DNA from: Acholeplasma equifetale ATCC 29724
Lineage (GTDB): Bacteria; Bacillota_I; Bacilli_A; Acholeplasmatales; Acholeplasmataceae
Direction: 5' to 3'
Length of the DNA: 64,000 bases
Assembly (NCBI RefSeq): GCF_000687735.1
Contig: NZ_JHXL01000007.1
Coordinates: 1 to 64,000 of the forward strand
The position numbers and the translations under genes were made by a program. This document shows, piece after piece, positions 51,482 through 60,491 of this stretch. Within the stretch, counting starts at the first letter, position 1; the number at the start of each line of letters is the position of its first letter. The notes below the pieces were generated by a model. The model made no database searches. It was not told the DNA's origin and saw only the letters and a list, made by a program, of their open reading frames with translations.

Positions 51482-52069
51482 TTAATACTTTTGTCTATTT
51501 TCCACTGCCTTAATTAAGGTTAATTGGTCAGCATACTTTAATTCTGTACCAACCGGAAGTCCATATGCAAGACGGGTAATTGATATATTTTTATCTTTTA
51601 ATATAGATTTTAAATATTGAGCTGTTAATTCACCTTCAACAGTACCATTAGTTGCAATAACTATCTCATGTACCATATTGAGTCTATTTTCTAATGTATC
51701 AATATTTAAATCTTTAGGTTCTATCCCTCTTGAAAAATCAATAAGTCCACCTAGGATATGATATAGTCCCTGATATGTATTGGTTTTTTCAATTGCATAT
51801 ACATCTTTTGAATCTTCAACAATCATCAATAATTCTTGATTGCGTTGTTTGTTTTGACAAATATCACATGTATCTTTATCTGTTAATAATCCACAGTTTT
51901 TACAATATTTTATTTGTTGTTTTAGACTCAAAAGGTTACTACCAAATAACATTAAATCATCATTATCCCAAGATGTTAAGTTTAATGCTAGTCGTTCTGC
52001 AGTTTTTTCACCAATACCCGGTAGCTTCTTTAGATTTTCAATTAAATCTAAAATGATTTTTGGGTACAT
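51482..52069 (-). CDS. recR: Recombination mediator RecR
   Basis: Works with RecO and RecF to load RecA at gaps. The 195 aa contain a helix-hairpin-helix (LKKLPGIGEKTAERLAL), a zinc finger with C56, C59, C68 and C71 (CKNC, CDIC), and a Toprim domain (LMIVEDSKDVYAIE) followed by a Walker-B-like region (YGLPVGTELKYADQLTL). Its start abuts the ybaB stop. It closes the dnaX-ybaB-recR operon that is conserved in most bacteria. Confidence 0.95.
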   Translation of the reverse strand: MYPKIILDLIENLKKLPGIGEKTAERLALNLTSWDNDDLMLFGSNLLSLKQQIKYCKNCGLLTDKDTCDICQNKQRNQELLMIVEDSKDVYAIEKTNTYQGLYHILGGLIDFSRGIEPKDLNIDTLENRLNMVHEIVIATNGTVEGELTAQYLKSILKDKNISITRLAYGLPVGTELKYADQLTLIKAVENRQKY

Positions 52070-52359
52070 TAGAAACCAAATCCACCTAAACCGGCTGAGA
52101 ATTGTCCCATGGTTTCTTCTTGTTTTTTATCGATTTGAGCTAATGCATCATTAACCGCTAATAAAATTGAATCTTGTAATAATTCAATTTCATCTAATAA
52201 AGCCGGATCGATTTTAACATCAATAACTTGGCGAGTGCCTTGTACAATTACTGTAACACCTGATGCTTTACCAATAAATTCTGTTGCTTCTAACTCTTCT
52301 TGAGCTGCTTGAATTTGTTGTTGCATCTTTTTAATTTTATTTAACATATTTGGATTCAT
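52069..52359 (-). CDS. YbaB/EbfC family nucleoid-associated protein
   Basis: A 96-aa dimeric DNA-binding protein. The N-terminal helix MLNKIKKMQQQIQAAQEEL, the strand GVTVIVQGTRQVIDVKIDP and the C-terminal tail rich in Met and Gly (QFSAGLGGFGF) match the family. It sits between dnaX (6 bases upstream) and recR. Confidence 0.94.
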   Translation of the reverse strand: MNPNMLNKIKKMQQQIQAAQEELEATEFIGKASGVTVIVQGTRQVIDVKIDPALLDEIELLQDSILLAVNDALAQIDKKQEETMGQFSAGLGGFGF

Positions 52360-52365
52360 ACGTCA

Positions 52366-54036
52366 TTACTCCTCTACTTTTACAATATTTTTTCCAAAGT
52401 ATTCTTCTGCAAATGAAACTAACGGATCTTCTTCGTTAACAACGGTTTCCTCTTCTTTTGTTTCATATAAATGAAGATCTCGTTCTTTTAATTTTGGTTT
52501 TGATATATTTCCATTAAGTTGTTCAATATATTCACTTTTGATTAATAACCAGTCCGGTTTAAGAACAACTGTATAATCTTTAATAAGTTCTTGTTTACGA
52601 TTCAAAATTTGTAAGACTTTAGCTTTTGTTTCTTCTTTTAACATAGTCTTAGCGGTTAATATGTCATCATAAACTAATAACATTTTTGTATCTGTTGTAG
52701 CCTCTAAACTACCTTCATGTAGTAAGGTTGCAACAGCTTTTAAGTTGGGTATATCATAATCTTTAAGATTTGACCACCCTGATTTTAGTAAAGCTTTTTT
52801 CTCTTTATTACCATTATTTAGAATATCAACAACTTCTTTTACAGTAACTAACGCCTTACCAGACGGTTTAAATTCTTCTTTTTCTTGTTGTTTTGTTTCT
52901 ATGAATTTTCCTTGAACTATATTTTTTTCTAAAGATTCTAATTTATGCTCAAGATTTTCTATTTTTAGATTCATATCAATTTTTTCAATTGATTCATGAT
53001 TCATCATTTTAATTAGTGCTAATTCTAAATATGCTCGTTTTGATGTAGTATATTTTAAATCATTTTGTAGTTCATTTAAAATATTTAAATATGCATATAT
53101 ATATGGTATTTTAATTTGAACAGATTCAAAATTTTTACCTTGAGTTACTTTATCTAATAATATATCTCTTAAAGCATAAATCATATCAGCAACCATGCGC
53201 TGTATGTCTTTACCTTCTTTTAAAACTTCATGAATAAGTTCTAATGTTTTTTGAGGTTTTCTTTCAATAATTAAATTTAATAAATCAATAATAAATCGTC
53301 TAGATAAACCACCTGATATTTTATAAACGTCATCTTCTGTGATTTTACCATTAGCAAATGATAACGTTTGGTCTAAAAGACTTAATGCATCACGCATACC
53401 GCCTTCTGCAGTTGTTGCAATTGCGTGGATTGCTTGATCATCTATGTCTAAATTTTCTTTTTCTGCGATACGTTTAATATTACTTTTAATATCTTCTAAG
53501 TCAATATTTTTGAAATCAAATCTTTGGCAACGCGATAAAATCGTTGCAGGAATTTTATGTACTTCTGTTGTTGCCAATATAAAGACAACATACTTAGGTG
53601 GTTCTTCTAATGTTTTAAGCAATGCATTAAAAGCTGCTTGTGTAAGCATATGCACTTCATCGATAATATAAACCTTATATTTACCAACACTTGGCGCATA
53701 TTTCACTTTTTCTCTTAAATCACGAATTTCATCAACACCATTATTACTTGCAGCATCAATTTCAATTATGTCTGGTACGTCACCGCGATCTATACCTTTA
53801 CAAATATCACATTCGCCACAAGCCTCTTTGATTGGAGCTTTACGACAGTTTAACGTTTTTGCAACAATCTTAGCTATTGATGTCTTTCCTGTTCCTCTAG
53901 GGCCAGAAAATACATAAGCGTGAGCAAACTTTTCGTTTTCTAACGCATTTTGAAGCGTTTGTACAATAACTTTCTGGCCATAAACTTCACTAAAAGTTTT
54001 TGGTCGGTATGTACGATAAAGTGCCACATAACTCAT
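52366..54036 (-). CDS. dnaX: DNA polymerase III subunits gamma/tau
   Basis: The clamp-loader ATPase that places the beta clamp at primers. The 556 aa include Walker A GPRGTGKTS at 45-53, a zinc module with C64, C73, C76 and C79, Walker B VYIIDEVHML, the sensor SRCQRFDFK, and a long C-terminal tau-like part from about 370 with low conservation. I did not identify a convincing frameshift signal for a separate gamma form. AGGGAGG precedes the ATG. Confidence 0.95.
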   Translation of the reverse strand: MSYVALYRTYRPKTFSEVYGQKVIVQTLQNALENEKFAHAYVFSGPRGTGKTSIAKIVAKTLNCRKAPIKEACGECDICKGIDRGDVPDIIEIDAASNNGVDEIRDLREKVKYAPSVGKYKVYIIDEVHMLTQAAFNALLKTLEEPPKYVVFILATTEVHKIPATILSRCQRFDFKNIDLEDIKSNIKRIAEKENLDIDDQAIHAIATTAEGGMRDALSLLDQTLSFANGKITEDDVYKISGGLSRRFIIDLLNLIIERKPQKTLELIHEVLKEGKDIQRMVADMIYALRDILLDKVTQGKNFESVQIKIPYIYAYLNILNELQNDLKYTTSKRAYLELALIKMMNHESIEKIDMNLKIENLEHKLESLEKNIVQGKFIETKQQEKEEFKPSGKALVTVKEVVDILNNGNKEKKALLKSGWSNLKDYDIPNLKAVATLLHEGSLEATTDTKMLLVYDDILTAKTMLKEETKAKVLQILNRKQELIKDYTVVLKPDWLLIKSEYIEQLNGNISKPKLKERDLHLYETKEEETVVNEEDPLVSFAEEYFGKNIVKVEE

Positions 54037-54068
54037 AATTTTCCTCCCTAATTTTTATTCCCTACACT

Positions 54069-54077
54069 ATTATATCA
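54069..54077 (-). promoter_or_regulatory. Extended -10 promoter for dnaX-ybaB-recR
   Basis: TGATATAAT on the minus strand (54077-54069), 32 bases before the dnaX ATG. It overlaps one arm of a short palindrome, ATATCAC-AAA-GTGATAT (54072-54088). Confidence 0.6.
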
Positions 54078-54094
54078 CAAAGTGATATCTCCTT

Positions 54095-55441
54095 TTACTT
54101 ACCCAGACAAAACTTAGAAAATAGCTCATTTAATAAATCACCATAGTGTGTATCACCAACAATATCACCTAATCTGTAAAATGCGTTCGTTAAATCAACT
54201 GCATATAAATCCACAGGCATCTCTTGATGAATTGCATCAATCACACTTTCTAATGAATTTTTAGCTTCTTTTAATTTTTGAATGTGTCTTACGTTTGATA
54301 AATAATTGAAATCCTTTTCTGTAAGTTCATGCATATCAAGCGTTTTTAATATTGCATTTTCTAAAATTTTGAATCCTTCTTTTTGAAGTGTTGAAATTTC
54401 AACTTCGGTTTGGATTTCTAATTTTTTATCTAAATCTTTTTTATTTCCAATGATTACTCTTGGATAATCTTTTGTTTTTTCGAGTAACTCTTTATCTTCA
54501 TCTTTTAAGTTTTGAGATAAATCTAATACAAGTAAAACTAACTCTGCTTCTTCTAAAGCTTTTAAACTTCTTTCAACACCAATTTGTTCAATTTTATCAA
54601 CAGTTTTTCTAATACCCGCAGTATCAATTAAATGTAACGTAATACCACCTAAATTGACAAAAGCATCAATCGTATCACGTGTCGTACCTTCAATGTCAGA
54701 AACAATCGCTCGTTCTTCATCAAGCAATGTATTTAATAAAGAGCTTTTTCCAACATTAGGTCTACCAACAATAACAGTTTTAACACCTTCTCTGATAATA
54801 CGTGTTTTTTGAGAGTGTTTAAGAATATCATTCATCTCATCGATTAATTCTATAACAACGGGATAAATAATTTCTTTACTCATCACAACTGCATCATCAT
54901 ATTCAGGATAATCAATATTAACTTCAATTTGAGCAATTAATGTTAAAATCTTTTGTTTCAGAGCTTCAACCATGGCTGAAGTTGTTTTACTTAACGCCTT
55001 ATTTGCAACCTTAATCGCGTTATCGTTACTTGCGTGAATGATATCCATTACAGCTTCTGCTTGGACCAAATCAATACGACCGTTTAAATATGCTCGTTTT
55101 GTAAACTCACCAGGTTCTGCTAAACGGATACCTTGATCAAGCACCCTTTCTAAAACCTTTTGTGTAATAAGCATACCACCATGTGTTGAAATTTCAACAA
55201 CATCCTCTGCAGTAAAACTTTTAGGTCCTTTAAAAAGTGTTACAACAACTTCATCTAAATATGAACCATCTTCATTTAATATATGGCCATATGAAGCGGT
55301 ATGTGTCTTAGCTTTTAAAAGATTTTTTCCTTTGAAAATTTGATTCACTTTTTCGATTGCTTCGCTTCCGGATACTCGAATCACTGAGATTCCACCTGTA
55401 CCTATTGGGGTTGCGATTGCAGCAATTGTATCAAAAATCAT
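54095..55441 (-). CDS. mnmE: tRNA modification GTPase MnmE
   Basis: With MnmG it adds the aminomethyl-type group at wobble U34. The 448 aa comprise the N-terminal formyl-THF-binding domain (AAIATPIGTGGISVIRVSG), a helical domain, a G domain inserted at about 215-375 with G1 GRPNVGKS at 226-233 and DTAGIRKT, and the C-terminal catalytic CLGK motif (C446). It overlaps the mgtC gene end by 11 bases. It is the last gene of the DHH-mgtC-mnmE run. Confidence 0.96.
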   Translation of the reverse strand: MIFDTIAAIATPIGTGGISVIRVSGSEAIEKVNQIFKGKNLLKAKTHTASYGHILNEDGSYLDEVVVTLFKGPKSFTAEDVVEISTHGGMLITQKVLERVLDQGIRLAEPGEFTKRAYLNGRIDLVQAEAVMDIIHASNDNAIKVANKALSKTTSAMVEALKQKILTLIAQIEVNIDYPEYDDAVVMSKEIIYPVVIELIDEMNDILKHSQKTRIIREGVKTVIVGRPNVGKSSLLNTLLDEERAIVSDIEGTTRDTIDAFVNLGGITLHLIDTAGIRKTVDKIEQIGVERSLKALEEAELVLLVLDLSQNLKDEDKELLEKTKDYPRVIIGNKKDLDKKLEIQTEVEISTLQKEGFKILENAILKTLDMHELTEKDFNYLSNVRHIQKLKEAKNSLESVIDAIHQEMPVDLYAVDLTNAFYRLGDIVGDTHYGDLLNELFSKFCLGK

Positions 55442-56009
55442 TATTCTTCACTTTTTCTTTATTATTTTCTTCATTGGTTACACTTTCAATTTTTCTAACT
55501 TGCTTAACTCTTGGTTTTAATGGATTAAATCCACGTTTTAAATCACGTAGTGTAATAAATATTACAACAAATAGTCCAAATGCTAAACCTTCATATACAT
55601 AACCAGATCCTAAAATTAAACCAAGTACAGCAGAAAACCAAAGTGTTGCTGCAGTTGTAATACCTCGTATAACGTTTCCGCGGTCTTTCATGATAACACC
55701 AGCACCAATAAAACCTACACCAGATACAACTTGAGCAATAATTCTTTGTCCTTCAGGATCTGCAATACCTACACCAAATTGTTGGAAAAACATAAAACGT
55801 TGAATAACTGCAATCATCATACTTGATAGACCAACTAAAACATGTGCCGAAATACCTGCAGCTTTACCAACATTTTGACGTTCTAAACCAACAATAAATG
55901 TAATTAAAAATGTTATAATTCCTGGAATAATAATCATATATAACCATTCATCCCAGTTTAAAATAGATTCTATTAAATTATGATTATCAGGTATTTCAAT
56001 TAAAATCAT
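55431..56009 (-). CDS. MgtC/SapB family membrane protein
   Basis: A 192-aa protein with about five hydrophobic segments. It shows the family core TFIVGLERQNVGKAAGISAHVLVGLSSMMI (about 37-66, written here as one region) and VVSGVGFIGAGVIMKDRGNVIRGITTAA (about 94-121). MgtC proteins are linked to magnesium stress and ATP-synthase control in pathogens, but many homologues are uncharacterised. The C-terminal tail after about 160 is charged and cytoplasmic. It lies between a DHH gene and mnmE. Confidence 0.88.
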   Translation of the reverse strand: MILIEIPDNHNLIESILNWDEWLYMIIIPGIITFLITFIVGLERQNVGKAAGISAHVLVGLSSMMIAVIQRFMFFQQFGVGIADPEGQRIIAQVVSGVGFIGAGVIMKDRGNVIRGITTAATLWFSAVLGLILGSGYVYEGLAFGLFVVIFITLRDLKRGFNPLKPRVKQVRKIESVTNEENNKEKVKNNDF

Positions 56010-56030
56010 AGCTCATCCCCCTCTATATTT

Positions 56031-56981
56031 TTAAATTAATTTATGTACTTCTTCAATTAAATCATTTAACTCATCCCAATTTTTAAGTGTTGCACCAGCG
56101 GCTTTTTTATGTCCTCCGCCTTGGAATTTATTTGCAACGCCATCAATATCAGGACCATTTGAACGAAGGCGAACACGAATATCGTTTTTATCTTCAATAA
56201 TTAATGCCCAAACAGGAAAACCTTGGATACCACCTAAAAGGTTTACTGTAGAACTTGCTTCTTCATATGATAAATTGAATTCATTTCTTAATGCTTCATT
56301 AATAATGAAATATACAAAGCCTTTATCGGTTGTTTTAAGGTTTTGGTAAATATACCCTTTAAAACGAATCATATCAAGTGTTTCAATAGATAAGTGTTGA
56401 TCAATTTCTTCAACATCAGCACCACGAGTTAATAAAAATCCCGCAATTTGATGTGTCAATTCAGTAACACCGCGATATTTGAAACGACCAGTATCGGTTA
56501 AGATACCTGTGTACATAGCAACTGCTCCTGGTTTTGTTACCTTAAATTTTTTAAATTGACGAGAAAAATATGCAATCATTTGTGCACATGATGGGAAATT
56601 TGTATCAACCCATTGATAATCACCATATTGGTCAACAGGAATATGATGATCAATTTTTATAACTTCTAATCCTAATGTATATTTTTGATTTGATACTCTA
56701 TCTTGAGTTGCAGTATCTACAACAATACTTAATGCATCTTGATAGAAACTATCGTCTTTTTCATCAGTTGGTACAACAATATCAGGTCTACCAACAAATG
56801 ATACAAATTCAGAGATTTCTCCTGTTACATATACTTCTTTTTCAGGAAATGCATTTTGAATAATATTTTTTAAACCAAATTGAGCACCATAACAATCTCC
56901 ATCAGGTCTTTTATGCCCATAAATGATAATTTTGTTATATTGCTTAATTTTTTTATAAATTGTCTTTAGTATTTTTTCCAT
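56031..56981 (-). CDS. DHH/DHHA1 phosphodiesterase (NrnA/Pde2-like), copy A
   Basis: I choose ATG 56981 (316 aa), with AAAGGATC ahead; an upstream ATG at 56999 is possible. The DHH motifs are GHKRPDGDCYGAQFGL near 20-35, VVDTATQDR near 87-95 and IDHHIPVDQYG near 108-118; the DHHA1 end carries FQGGGHKKAAGATLK. Such proteins degrade nanoRNA, pAp or pApA and in some species c-di-AMP. The gene overlaps the end of a paralogue (copy B), so the two form a tandem pair of about 35 percent or lower apparent similarity by eye. Confidence 0.9.
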   Translation of the reverse strand: MEKILKTIYKKIKQYNKIIIYGHKRPDGDCYGAQFGLKNIIQNAFPEKEVYVTGEISEFVSFVGRPDIVVPTDEKDDSFYQDALSIVVDTATQDRVSNQKYTLGLEVIKIDHHIPVDQYGDYQWVDTNFPSCAQMIAYFSRQFKKFKVTKPGAVAMYTGILTDTGRFKYRGVTELTHQIAGFLLTRGADVEEIDQHLSIETLDMIRFKGYIYQNLKTTDKGFVYFIINEALRNEFNLSYEEASSTVNLLGGIQGFPVWALIIEDKNDIRVRLRSNGPDIDGVANKFQGGGHKKAAGATLKNWDELNDLIEEVHKLI

Positions 56982-57915
56982 GTTCAACGATCCTTTCATC
57001 CAAATCCTCTATCATTTTTTTCGCTTCATCAAAACTTTTAAGTGTTGCACCACATGCAAGTAAGTGTCCACCACCGCCATATTTTTTAGCGATATCTACA
57101 ATTGGTATGTCACGGCTTCTTAATTCAGCAATAACTTTACCTTCATCGTTTTCAGAAAAATTTGCCCAAATTGGTACTTCTTTGATACCTGCCATACCAT
57201 TAACCATACCTCTTGAAACAGATGCAAACTCTAATCCAGAAGCTTTAATCATTTCATTTGTGTTAAAACGATAAGCAACATTATTTGGACTTAAATTAAA
57301 ATCAGCAAATTTATTCTTAACTAATCTTCTTTCAAGTGGTTCTAAATAAAGAAAATTATACAACTCTTTAATATCAATTGGATGTTTCATCAGTTCACTT
57401 GAAATATATAACGCATGAGGTCCTGTCTCGTGATTAATATATTGAAATCTTCCTGAATCACCAATAATACCTGCAAACATGTATTTTGCAGCATTTAAAT
57501 TAATCTTTAGTCCATTCTTAATAGCAAACTCTGCAACCATCTCACTACAAGAAATACGATTTGTTTGATGATAAAAAAGATTAGGTGTTAAGTTTGTTTC
57601 GTTTAAATGGTGATCAAAGATAATAAGTGATTCAGCTAACTTATATCTTTCATCAGACACTAAATAATCCACCGATGTATCTAAAATAAATGCTAATGCA
57701 CCTTGATAAGTTTCATCACTAATTTCATCCATTTGAATATCATATGGATAACGATTTAAATCACCTACCACATATACATTCTTATTTGGATAATTTTCTT
57801 TAATGACTTCATAAAGCCCTAATTGAGACCCGAATGCGTCTAAATCTGGTTCTTTATGACGATGAACAATAATCGTTTGATACTTTTCTATATACTTTAA
57901 AATTTCTTTTTCCAT
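56953..57915 (-). CDS. DHH/DHHA1 phosphodiesterase (NrnA/Pde2-like), copy B
   Basis: A 320-aa DHH-family protein. The metal-binding motifs are HRHKEPDLDAFGSQLGL near 18-34, FILDTSVDYLVSD near 91-103 and IFDHHLNETN near 114-123, and the DHHA1 domain ends in KYGGGGHLLACGATLKS near 286-302. The second gene of the pair starts inside its 3' end. Copy B reads HKEPD where copy A reads HKRPD, so substrate handling may differ. AAAGGAG precedes the ATG at 57915. Confidence 0.9.
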   Translation of the reverse strand: MEKEILKYIEKYQTIIVHRHKEPDLDAFGSQLGLYEVIKENYPNKNVYVVGDLNRYPYDIQMDEISDETYQGALAFILDTSVDYLVSDERYKLAESLIIFDHHLNETNLTPNLFYHQTNRISCSEMVAEFAIKNGLKINLNAAKYMFAGIIGDSGRFQYINHETGPHALYISSELMKHPIDIKELYNFLYLEPLERRLVKNKFADFNLSPNNVAYRFNTNEMIKASGLEFASVSRGMVNGMAGIKEVPIWANFSENDEGKVIAELRSRDIPIVDIAKKYGGGGHLLACGATLKSFDEAKKMIEDLDERIVEHGKNTKDNL

Positions 57916-57947
57916 ATGCTTTCTCCTTTTGTGGGATAAACCATATT

Positions 57948-57956
57948 AGTATATCA
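57948..57956 (-). promoter_or_regulatory. Extended -10 promoter for the DHH-mgtC-mnmE operon
   Basis: TGATATACT on the minus strand (57956-57948), 33 bases before the first ATG. Confidence 0.5.
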
Positions 57957-58010
57957 TATTTACATATAAAATCATAGAAAATAAACCAATAATTTGATGA
58001 ATTAAAGATT

Positions 58011-58046
58011 AAAATAGAGCAGTATTTTTGCGTACCACCCTATTTT
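58011..58046 (-). terminator. Terminator after the 58056-58889 gene
   Basis: A 14-bp stem (with several G-U pairs) around loop CGCAAAAA: AAAATAGGGTGGTA pairs with TACTGCTCTATTTT on the minus strand. It lies 9 bases past the stop; the T run is short. Confidence 0.65.
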
Positions 58047-58055
58047 ATCGATTAA

Positions 58056-58889
58056 TTATTGCTTCAATTTTTCAATATCTTTTTCTAATCCCGGTGTGAG
58101 TGCTTTTCGTCCCATCTTCTTATATCTAAAGTAGAGTTTAAATCCAATATATGTCCCAAGTACAACAACAACATATAAAGCTGTCCAAACCCAAACTAAA
58201 GGATTTAATGTAAAGGATACTGAACTTGATATACCAATGATGCCTGTTTCTTCTGTAGGTACTGATTCATGTGTTTGATAGTACTCAACTAATACTTCAT
58301 CAAATGTGAAAGCTTGAGGATTAATTGAAAGTTGATAAAGGACAGTTGACCCTCCAATATGTTCAAATGAAATTTCAAAACTTTCAATTTCTTTAAATGT
58401 GTCCTCCTCATAGAAAACATCTAATTCAATATTAGCAGTATATGTATCCCCATTATGATAATAAAGAACATAAACTGGTAAATCTGCAATTTGAATAAGT
58501 ATTAAATTCATAGGTTCATATTCATCTTTAAAATGGAATCTTGCAACCATACGTTTATCAAGAGGTTGTCCATCTTTTTGATGAACGATGATATTCATGC
58601 CTTTTCTTGCAGTAATTTCATCATTTTCTTTCACATAACCTGCAACTTCATATATATATAAGTCATAGGTTCTATTATTTTGAGTAAATGTGTCTTTTAG
58701 ATATGGTGTTTTATTATAAAATCTTGATCCTATAAAAAACTCAATATTATCATTCTCGATTGCTTCTTTTCCTAAACGTTGCGTATCTTGTTTCTGATAT
58801 ATAGAATCTGCCAAAGTAAATACAGCAAGAAATCCTAGCCCTAAAAGTAGTGCTACAATCACCTTAAAAGCTGTTTTAAAAAATCCCAT
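58056..58889 (-). CDS. Membrane protein with an extracytoplasmic domain, partner of the surface nuclease
   Basis: A 277-aa protein with a hydrophobic N-terminal helix (about 7-26, FKVIVALLLGLGFLAVFTL), an outside beta-rich domain of about 190 residues, a second membrane helix (about 230-252, VWVWTALYVVVVLGTYIGF) and a basic cytoplasmic tail (KKMGRKALTPGLEKDIEKL). No family is recognised. It starts 4 bases after the thermonuclease lipoprotein gene ends, so the two are co-expressed and may act together at the surface. Confidence 0.7.
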   Translation of the reverse strand: MGFFKTAFKVIVALLLGLGFLAVFTLADSIYQKQDTQRLGKEAIENDNIEFFIGSRFYNKTPYLKDTFTQNNRTYDLYIYEVAGYVKENDEITARKGMNIIVHQKDGQPLDKRMVARFHFKDEYEPMNLILIQIADLPVYVLYYHNGDTYTANIELDVFYEEDTFKEIESFEISFEHIGGSTVLYQLSINPQAFTFDEVLVEYYQTHESVPTEETGIIGISSSVSFTLNPLVWVWTALYVVVVLGTYIGFKLYFRYKKMGRKALTPGLEKDIEKLKQ

Positions 58890-58893
58890 TATG

Positions 58894-60342
58894 TTATGCC
58901 CAAATTCCTAAATTGTTTGATTTAGCATATTCTTCAGCGTTCTTAAACCATTGATCAAGTGATACGCCTTCATAAACAAAGCGTTGTTGAGGATCTGAAT
59001 ATGCATTTTGAGAATATCCTAAACGAACCATTTCATAATTAACTAAAACACCATCAGCCCATACTAATGCTAAATATCTACCATAGTTTTCTTTTAATCC
59101 GGTTGTTGGATCCCATTGTAGATAAATCTCTTTAGCATTTGCTAGTAATGATTCTAAATGTTCTTTAGCCGCTTGAGCCATTGGATCACCACTGCTCATT
59201 TCTCTAGTATCAATACCAACAAAGCGAACGCTATTTTCCATATTTTCACCAGTATCATAAATCCTAAATCTTGCAGTGTCACCGTCATTATTTGAAACAT
59301 ATTTAACACGTATAGCTCCAGTAGGAACATCAAAGTAACTGTTTTCTAAATATGCTTTATCAAATGTAAATGTTGTTGGATAAACTGCTGGATGGCTTCC
59401 AAAGACATCAACATAGTCTTTCGCATAAGTATTCCATTCATTAATTTTAAATTCATTACTTGCTATTTTGGTTGTATCTTTACGAACAATGACTCGATTA
59501 TCTAATGTTGTTAAAGCCCATCCAAACATACCAACTGCATCGATAATACGATGATCTTTAAATGCTAATGCAATATAATCATTACCATCATAATTTAAAT
59601 TTGCAGTCATATGTGATTTTTGTAGTGTTTCCGTTTTTGCGTTTGTATGTGCAATTACAAATGTTTCTTTTGCTTTAAGTATTCCTGATAATTGAATTGT
59701 TGATGAAACTGTTTGTGAACCATTTAAATAAATATCAATCACATATTTTGATAAATCAACATCTTTATCCGTATTATTATAAATCTCTAAAGCGTTATTA
59801 TTTTCAGGACTTTGCATATATTTAGAGATAAATACACCGTGATTTTCGGTTGGCTCAACAGCAATAAATATAATGATATCACTATCTACCGGAACTTCCA
59901 TACCTGGTAAATAGCCATTTCCATAGTTAGAGAATAATCCTGGTTCAATATCATCGACCTCTATATATCGAATGTCGATTGCCCCAAGTTTATATGTCTT
60001 AAGTTTATTAATTGCCTCATCTTGAGTATATCCAGATAGATCCGGTAATATATTTTTATGTATTGCAAAGTAAATAACTATTTCTGTTCCTTTTGCTACT
60101 TTATTACCGGGTCTTAGATTATCACCATATCCAGCAAATGTACCTTCTGGAATGCTGAAATTCACTGTATCATCAAATGTAAATGTAATTGGGGCACCAG
60201 TTAATTCATTTAAAACTTCTGCTTTATTTTTTCCTTGTAAAACCGGTAATAAAAAATCTTCCTCAACAGGCTCATTACCGTTACAAGCGATTAATAACGA
60301 AGTGAATAAAAGCGTTATCATCAATAAAAATACTTTCTTCAT
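58894..60342 (-). CDS. Surface lipoprotein: PASTA-like pair, lamin-tail domain and thermonuclease
   Basis: A 482-aa lipoprotein with lipobox LLIAC (C20). Two PASTA-like modules (about 31-96 and 97-162: LPDLSGYTQDEAINKLK, then VPVDSDIIIFIA) are followed by a lamin-tail-like (LTD) domain at about 166-300 (NNALEIYNNTDKDVDLSKY) and a staphylococcal-nuclease domain at about 338-482. The nuclease signature residues are visible: NNDGDTARF, RFVGIDTRE, AKEHLESLL and YGRYLALVWADG. It should cleave extracellular DNA or RNA. PASTA modules normally bind wall material, which this organism lacks, so their role here is unclear. Confidence 0.88.
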   Translation of the reverse strand: MKKVFLLMITLLFTSLLIACNGNEPVEEDFLLPVLQGKNKAEVLNELTGAPITFTFDDTVNFSIPEGTFAGYGDNLRPGNKVAKGTEIVIYFAIHKNILPDLSGYTQDEAINKLKTYKLGAIDIRYIEVDDIEPGLFSNYGNGYLPGMEVPVDSDIIIFIAVEPTENHGVFISKYMQSPENNNALEIYNNTDKDVDLSKYVIDIYLNGSQTVSSTIQLSGILKAKETFVIAHTNAKTETLQKSHMTANLNYDGNDYIALAFKDHRIIDAVGMFGWALTTLDNRVIVRKDTTKIASNEFKINEWNTYAKDYVDVFGSHPAVYPTTFTFDKAYLENSYFDVPTGAIRVKYVSNNDGDTARFRIYDTGENMENSVRFVGIDTREMSSGDPMAQAAKEHLESLLANAKEIYLQWDPTTGLKENYGRYLALVWADGVLVNYEMVRLGYSQNAYSDPQQRFVYEGVSLDQWFKNAEEYAKSNNLGIWA

Positions 60343-60377
60343 ATTGTCACATCCTATATTTTTTTTATCGTAATTAA

Positions 60378-60399
60378 ATTATAACATGATATGTTATAA
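60378..60399 (-). promoter_or_regulatory. Extended -10 promoter of the thermonuclease operon within a palindrome
   Basis: TGTTATAAT on the minus strand (60386-60378) lies 36 bases before the ATG. A 9-bp inverted repeat TTATAACAT/ATGTTATAA (60379-60399) covers it and could be an operator or give a -10 on both strands. Confidence 0.5.
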
Positions 60400-60435
60400 A
60401 TACGAACTTCAAAGTGATTTTTGGCTAAATATATA

Positions 60436-60470
60436 AAAAGAAAAACGGCAAATTGTTTAGATTTGCCGTT
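60436..60470 (-). terminator. Terminator of the large surface protein gene
   Basis: A 10-bp stem AACGGCAAAT/ATTTGCCGTT with a 7-base loop is followed by TTTCTTTTTATAT on the minus strand. Confidence 0.85.
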
Positions 60471-60491
60471 CATTTTTATACCGTTTGATAA

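Noticed and set aside
52366-54036. Programmed frameshift in dnaX for a gamma form
   Set aside because: A-rich runs are common in this AT-rich gene, and I found no convincing slippery site with a stem and an early stop.
58031-58046. T-box-like string AGGGTGGTACG on the minus strand
   Set aside because: It is one arm of a 14-bp terminator stem after the 58056-58889 gene. There is no specifier loop, and the next gene downstream is a DHH phosphodiesterase, not an amino-acid gene.
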